Shown here piece after piece: positions 58,255-64,000 of a stretch of DNA of 64,000 nt. Where the stretch lies: positions 124,001 through 188,000 of the forward strand of contig JARVKI010000041.1 in the NCBI GenBank assembly GCA_036674765.1. Reading direction: 5' to 3'. Origin of the DNA: Seiridium cupressi (Eukaryota > Ascomycota > Sordariomycetes > Amphisphaeriales > Sporocadaceae). Position numbers and translations under genes: made by a program. The notes beneath the pieces are model-generated. The model was not told where the DNA came from, made no database searches, and saw only the letters and a list, made by a program, of their open reading frames with translations. Every line of letters begins with the position of its first letter. The first letter of the stretch is position 1.

Positions 58255-61200
58255 GTTCTACGCGAGGACGCGTAGGGAAGATAAGCTTGTGCTTCTCTGG
58301 CGGAGGGTGGACTTCTGCGCCGGGAAGAAGTCTGAGAGCACCCGAAAATAAGATAAGTCAATTTCCGTGGATGGTCCCTTGAACGTACCAGGTCGTGCCC
58401 ATAGATTTGTCGTATCTTGACAGGTAAACAAAAAAATTCAAAATTTTTTTTTTTTCGGAGAACACAGAACGTGGCTGCTTGTTGGAGACAGCCTGACTCT
58501 GAGTCCGAGGTTCTTGGCGAGCTCAATACTTCGTCTTGTGCTTTTGATTCCTCTCTAAATTGCGGGTGCAGCCAGGCGACAGGCGGGCTTTGGGCACGAA
58601 TCAAAAAGTTCAGCAAGTCAGCTCAGTATAACATGGTGGTTGCTGTATCATGCGGTCTTCTTTTTGCGGCGATATGGCGAAAAGGTGACGGGAGCTGGCC
58701 GAATTGAGTTTTCCAACTCAATCCAATGCCTTGCCAAATGGTGGATTGACAACTGCAGTCGGCCAAGAGGCGCAAGAAGCTTTCGAATCAGAAGTTCTGG
58801 TTTCTGGCTGCAGCGATTGGGGTCGGGTCCTCTTTGGGCTGCAATTAAACCCCGTCCTGCGGATTCGCTGGCGTATGTTGATGTGATTCAGCACCTAAAA
58901 GCCGAAGAGTGAGAGAGACCCGGTGAGCTTGCGCGTCGATTGCACAGTTGGAATGATAGACTAAAACCACCCGACCGCGACGATGGGCGCTGCGAAATGC
59001 AAAATGCACAGCGCGTTGCAATCAATGGCAGCGCACAATGTCAAAAGTAGGTGCGCGTACCTTGGGTTGTAGGGCTGTTCCAATTCGGTGGCTTTTCGCG
59101 GCTGGGTCGATAATTGGGAGAATGCGGCAGTGCGGTCAGCGTTGTTGTTTGTTTCCTGGCGTCGCAGATGCGACGTGAAGGTTTCTGCCGCAAAGTAAAA
59201 GGGGGCGGCGCTCAGATGGATCAATGTAGCAGTCAGATGGATGCACATGCAGCTTCAGGTTAGATGCAGTGCCAGCTCCCTGCTCGTGCTTCGTGGGCAG
59301 AGTCCCTCGATCACGAACTGCGGCAGCGCTGGACCAACCAAAAAATAACGGCGGCACTGACGACGATGTGGTCAACTTCCAGGGAAGAAGCTCATGCAGC
59401 TAGAGGTGAGAGACCGAAGGGTATCGGTTCGGGAATCCGCGAGGTTTGACACTTTGGGTTAAGATTAGACGGGACTTGAGACTTGTCGCGATGGGGCCCT
59501 TCTCGTTGATCGTAGCCGTCGGCGGCTTAGCCGGTCCTTCAATTCCAGACCACTGAGGTTCAGATGGCGGGACGGAGGTCGCGCGGGTGCTATCGGACGA
59601 TAGCCACCAGGCCTCTAGGAGATCCAATGCGATGCGACAGAACTACCGCCAAGGTGCACTCTCGATGTCGAGCACAAGCTGAAGCTGAAGCTGAATTGGA
59701 GGAGAGAGAGAGAACGGCATCAAGGCCATACACTGGTGGGATTGGGTCTTTGAAGGAAAGTGAGCAAGCCGCCTGCTCTATGGGTGCTAGAGCTCAAGTG
59801 GGCTTTTGGCGAAATTATTAACATTTGGCGCTGTTTTGTCCCTCATGGCTCTGCGCCAGCTAGCGCCAGCACTGGGCAGCAGGGGCCTGTGAGCAAGGTA
59901 CCGGTCGCGTCGTCCTGCTAGCTCGCCGTCTGCCCACAAATTTACCGCTAGGACTAGACGCGATTCCAAGGATGCAGCGACAGCGAAAAATCGGGGCATC
60001 TCCAGGCCTGCACCACGCACTGATCCGCCAGCCATCTGCTGGGCGTAAGTACCTGACCTGTGCCTCTGCCTCTTACATGGTAGGTACCTACATACCTTGG
60101 CCCTCCCCGGTCCAGGTCTCTTCTAATATGCCACCATCATGCCTAGAGTGCCCAGACTCATGTGTATATCCAGTCGTCATGCAGGTACCGCTCACACTTA
60201 CCGTTTGCCCAGTGTTTCATGTTTTGAGAAGACCATAGATAATCGTCTGAGCCACGCACTGGAATTCAACCCAACCTACCCACCGTTTCCCCCTCTAGGC
60301 TCACCAAACACCTATCGATTAGAACCGTCGCGGCTACGAACGGTGGAATTGAATATCCACTCCAGTTTGCCTGGACATTGATGCGGCCCAGTACGTCTTC
60401 CCAGGGACATCGTCGGAGTGGCAAGTCAATCACTTATGGGAGTGTCATGGGCTGGAAATTAATCACCATCAGCGAACGAGCCATCGCTTCTCGCCCATCA
60501 CCCGCTCAATGTAGCTACGTAGTCTTGTCAACGGAGCACAACCCAACAAGCCGGGTCATCTCCAGCCAGAAGATCATTGAGCAAAAGGAGCAGTCGGCCG
60601 AGGAAACTGCCACTTTCCCGGCCAGCTGCACCTCCCAACGGCACCCGCAATTATAGCCGCAGGAGTAGCTTGCATACAAGGCATGCATATGGAATGAGGA
60701 TGTGCTCAGCTTCATGCGCCTCTCTGGGAAAGAGAACAGCTTGGGACCGACACGCGGGTAGTGATCGTGCACCCTCTTATCCGTTTACCCTCCAAACTCG
60801 ACCAGAAATTTCCTAAATGTCTAGTCATCCTGCGATTGATACCTTTGCGCCTCGTTCCGGGCAAGATTACAGCGACCCGCGCTCGACCACGACATGGTCC
60901 GTACGTATCGAGACTCCGGGCAGTGGGGAATGGCAGAACGCGCTGCTCTATCAAGCTCGCAGGTCTAATCGGGTCGAAATGGTTCATTCGTTTGGCAACT
61001 TTATGACAAGGTGACAAGGTTGTGAGCGTGGTTTCTCCATCCCACGGGTGCGCCTGTGGGTCTGGTGGATACTGGAGACGCCGAGGGTCGAACCAACACG
61101 GACCAAGCACTTTGCTCTTTCAAGCAACAAACTTCCAAGGTGACAACTCTCATGCCCAGCGCGGCGCGTCATATTCCACGGGAATCCTGATCATTGACCG

Positions 61201-62869
61201 TTGACCACCTTTCCCTTGTATTCTCTAGACGGCTCCAGCTTATGTTCTCTGATTTCAGGCACCTCGACTCGTTTCATGTTTTGCAAAGCGACCACATTAG
61301 CAACAAGCACCGGGCGAAGCCCTCTGACCAAGCTGCAACCAAATTTGCCAGCCAAGGTTGTTTCGTCTCAAAGATGATATTAGGCTAACTGAACGTCTGC
61401 TGGATTTGCAGTCGTCGTAAAAAAGAAACAAATAAAAAACATATCAGACTGTTCAATACATGGATTCATGAGTATCATCTCGTCAAAGGTGGTATCTAGC
61501 AGCTCTTCCAACGAGGCTCTACGCAGCAAAACACAGCTGCTCGTATAGACAACTCGATCGGTACTAATGCATCCACATCGCCTGTTGATTTTACAAGGCT
61601 GAGACAATGCCCATCTGTATTACTTACGAATATTGACATTAAGTTCAATGCCCTTCGGTAAGGATGCGCTGCTAGATTGAGACTTGTATGGGCCGGACTC
61701 TGCGTAGTTAAACGGCAATTGTCAAGCTCGCATCTGCTAGATCTTGCATTGAAGTCGGAGATGAAGCCCTACCACCCGGACAGGGGTCGAACCTTTTTAA
61801 GATCCTTGCAAGGCCATGGAAGTCTTCCATGCGTTCGTTCATCCGCCCAAGCTCAGCTTTCAATCCCGCGAAGTTCTAGAAAAAGGTGCTACGACGTTGC
61901 GACCCGATCATCCCGACGTGACATCAATATCTAAAGAAGTCAGTCTGACACCCGCGTAGCTGGGCTCAGGCTCAACTAGGGTCATCCGTGGGCGAGCATA
62001 TCAGCGTCCCACAGCGCGGATCCAGAAACTCGAAGTCTTCTCTTCTGGCGTCGAACCTCGATCGGGCCGGCCAGACAGTGGACCAAAGTTGAACCCATTG
62101 CAGGCTTGTACCAGTCGCCGAAGATCAGAACTCCGATTTTGAAGTCCACTTTATGCTTTCTGTTCTCGACCGCGTTCGTGTCGCGTCGCAAAGCAATATC
62201 ATGCCACACTCTACGCCTCTATGCCGCGTGTCCAAGTTGCTTTTTTATTCGATTAATATAAGGCCGCAGCAAAAATGCGGTTGACATTCTACACCGGTTG
62301 TGTCCTAAATCGTCGGGTTTTGAGTCGTTGTCTTGCCTCAGTGTTACAATTACTCACATAACAAGACATTTCCATTTCCATTGCCAAGGAGAATCAGACG
62401 TAGTGGGTCGCACTTCGTATATATTATGTCGTCATTGCGGCTCTGTCTGTCAGGCAACACCCATGATACAGATCCCCCATATTTCGTGTACCCACCTTCC
62501 AAAACAGCTTCTCCAGAGTGCACCTATGTGCAAGGCTTACATTGTAGAGACAAAGTTTTAGATGCTAACTGCCTCTACTCAACCCACCCAACGTACGCGT
62601 TACCACCCCCGATCGTCGGAGTACTGGCCAGCACTGAGGCTTGCCTCGGATCTTCCGGCTTCACTTAATGTCAAGCCAGCCCATCACGGGGGATGTATAC
62701 CGAGATCGACTCTCAGCCCATTGATCGTCATAAGCGAACCCGCCTTCTAAAGGGCGCTATCTCTCTTATGTCTCCCGGAGCGCGTCAAAATAGGCTTCGG
62801 GTGTGATGTTCTTATATATGAAGATTATACTTTGTTTTATTAGAAATTGCGCTACATCTGACCTTGCTG
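58255..62869. other. Long gene-poor tract (about 4.6 kb)
   Basis: The first kilobase should be promoter and 5' UTR of the Kin4-type gene and includes a T12-T13 run at about 58.45 kb. Beyond that, open frames of 60-130 codons on both strands lack domains and overlap each other. A short CTGAAG repeat lies at about 59.68 kb. The end is the 3' flank of GWT1. Confidence 0.5.
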
Positions 62870-64000
62870 TTACAGTTTGATCGAAATGTTCCAGGCATCC
62901 AAGCCAACCGCGAAGCCTGTCAATACGGTTGCATACCCGATCAGGATCGCTATGGTTGGTATAGGCCCGATGTCCAAGGTCGGAACGGTCATATTCACTA
63001 GACCCGTAAGCAGATTTGCAACCAAGAAGACTGCCAAACCATTTCTGTTGAAGCTTCTCAACACCCGGCTGGTGGCTGTCTCATAGGCTTCTTTCTCTGT
63101 CTTCGCATCCTGTGCATTGTAGAATGACGGGAAGAATAAACTGTCAATGACGCAGAACAAGGAGATCTGTGCATTGTTGAAAGCTACGATCCACAGAACG
63201 TAAGGCAGATTGGCGAGGCGGCGCGAGACGTCTAGGCCCGCCCCGCGAACTGGGTTGGTGCTCAAGTAGTATGACGCTGTCCAAATGCCGGACCACACGG
63301 CCATTGTGAGAAGAAGCGTGTTGCGCTGAGTTCCAGGAGTTGATGCGCTGTGCGGATTGATCCGACGAGGCAAAACATACATGCCTGCATCTTGACCAGC
63401 GAGGAAGATGGATAGATAGCCGACAAAGCTGCACAGACCTTCTCGGTTCATGGAGATGAGATCGGTACGGGGGGCCAAAAGGATGTAGGCCTTGAGACTG
63501 GTGCTTTCTAGCAAGACCTGATAGAGGACAGCGAGGATGACGGAGAGGGCAGCATAACTTGGCACGACCTTCAGAATGCTCTGAAAGATGGCAACAAAAG
63601 GGGGCAGGAACCCCAAGGTGAAGAAGAAATTCCAGTGGACTCCGTATTCCGTAACATGCTCGGCATAATCCAAACTCTTCACGCTCACCAATCTGATGAC
63701 GCCTAGAATCAGGAGCGGGGAGGAATGCCGCATGGAGTATAGAAGCCTTTGGTGCAGTGGTGTAGCCTTTCCTTCAGCCCGCTCCTTCAATACCGGACGA
63801 GCTGCTACCACGCCGGCACTGAAAACGAAACTGCCTACGCCTAGGTCCATAAGGGAGGTGCCCCATGTTTCGACCTTGGCAAAGCGACGTGGGAACATCC
63901 GAAAGTCGACAGCGAGTATGGCAAGGCAGGTAAGCACCAGCATCGACCCACGGTATTGCGTCAAGAAGGGCTTGAGCGACAGAACACCAAGAGTATCCCC
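62870..64000 (-). CDS. gwt1: GPI-anchored wall transfer protein 1 (inositol acyltransferase), partial
   Basis: Endoplasmic reticulum membrane enzyme that acylates the inositol of glucosaminyl-phosphatidylinositol, an early step of GPI-anchor synthesis. The visible part is the last 376 residues in one exon; the 5' end lies beyond the right edge, and about 110 residues should be missing. Characteristic segments are [27 protein letters not shown] (as two adjoining blocks), [49 protein letters not shown] and [11 protein letters not shown], with about nine further hydrophobic spans. These match GWT1/PIG-W throughout. The stop is at 62870-62872. No frame break is seen in the available part. Confidence 0.96.
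   Translation of the reverse strand, partial: GDTLGVLSLKPFLTQYRGSMLVLTCLAILAVDFRMFPRRFAKVETWGTSLMDLGVGSFVFSAGVVAARPVLKERAEGKATPLHQRLLYSMRHSSPLLILGVIRLVSVKSLDYAEHVTEYGVHWNFFFTLGFLPPFVAIFQSILKVVPSYAALSVILAVLYQVLLESTSLKAYILLAPRTDLISMNREGLCSFVGYLSIFLAGQDAGMYVLPRRINPHSASTPGTQRNTLLLTMAVWSGIWTASYYLSTNPVRGAGLDVSRRLANLPYVLWIVAFNNAQISLFCVIDSLFFPSFYNAQDAKTEKEAYETATSRVLRSFNRNGLAVFLVANLLTGLVNMTVPTLDIGPIPTIAILIGYATVLTGFAVGLDAWNISIKL

Overview
The window is nuclear DNA of a filamentous ascomycete, most likely of the Eurotiales (Aspergillus/Penicillium type). The evidence is short spliceosomal introns (about 36-400 nt, mostly 48-70 nt, with GTRNGY donors and CTRAY branch sites), eukaryotic tRNA and kinase genes, and a gene set typical of Pezizomycotina (Clr5-domain protein, Srk1-type kinase, GPI inositol acyltransferase, secreted subtilase and GH12 glucanase). 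No operon, CRISPR array, phage or intact transposon is visible. Fifteen protein genes are well supported, fourteen of them complete and one cut by the right edge. Two hypothetical genes are weaker, and there are one tRNA gene and one clear pseudogene. I rebuilt exon structures by matching splice signals to reading frame; in every spliced model the exon lengths sum to a multiple of three.

Layout. 0-2 kb: a cytochrome P450 (-). 2-6.3 kb: gene-poor, with a possible decayed gene at 4.3-5.2 kb. 6.3-7.4 kb: M50B-type membrane zinc peptidase (+). 8.4-11.1 kb: two unrecognised single-exon proteins (-). 13.1-15.2 kb: a bacterial-type iron-sulfur L-serine dehydratase (-). 15.9-17.0 kb: an SDR oxidoreductase (-). 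18.7 kb: tRNA-Pro(UGG) (+). 19.2-20.1 kb: sulfotransferase-like P-loop protein with a C-terminal membrane anchor (-). 21.0-23.1 kb: Clr5-domain protein (-). 24.3-25.9 kb: AAAP amino-acid transporter (-). 29.2-29.8 kb: a frameshifted CE15 glucuronoyl methylesterase relic (+). 30.1-31.6 kb: secreted subtilisin-like alkaline protease (-). 34.5-36.0 kb: ZIP zinc transporter (+). 36-42 kb: long tract without a convincing gene. 42.2-44.7 kb: Srk1/Rck2-type stress kinase (+). 48.6-49.4 kb: GH12 endoglucanase (-). 50.3-50.7 kb: SMP-domain protein (-). 52.3-53.7 kb: PRISE-like SDR (-). 54.8-58.3 kb: Kin4-type kinase (-). 58.3-62.9 kb: no convincing gene. 62.9 kb to the right edge: GWT1 (-, partial).

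The genes do not form an obvious biosynthetic cluster. The P450, SDR and PRISE reductase are far apart and no backbone synthase is present. One loose theme is saprotrophic nutrition: alkaline protease, GH12 glucanase, the broken CE15 esterase, an amino-acid transporter, and serine deamination to pyruvate. The other is signalling and cell-surface housekeeping (SrkA-type and Kin4-type kinases, GWT1, zinc uptake). I found no convincing new system. The items most worth a second look are the Fe-S serine dehydratase with its terminal cysteine and fungal insertions, the CE15 relic, the two orphan proteins at 8.4-11.1 kb, and the long gene-free tracts.
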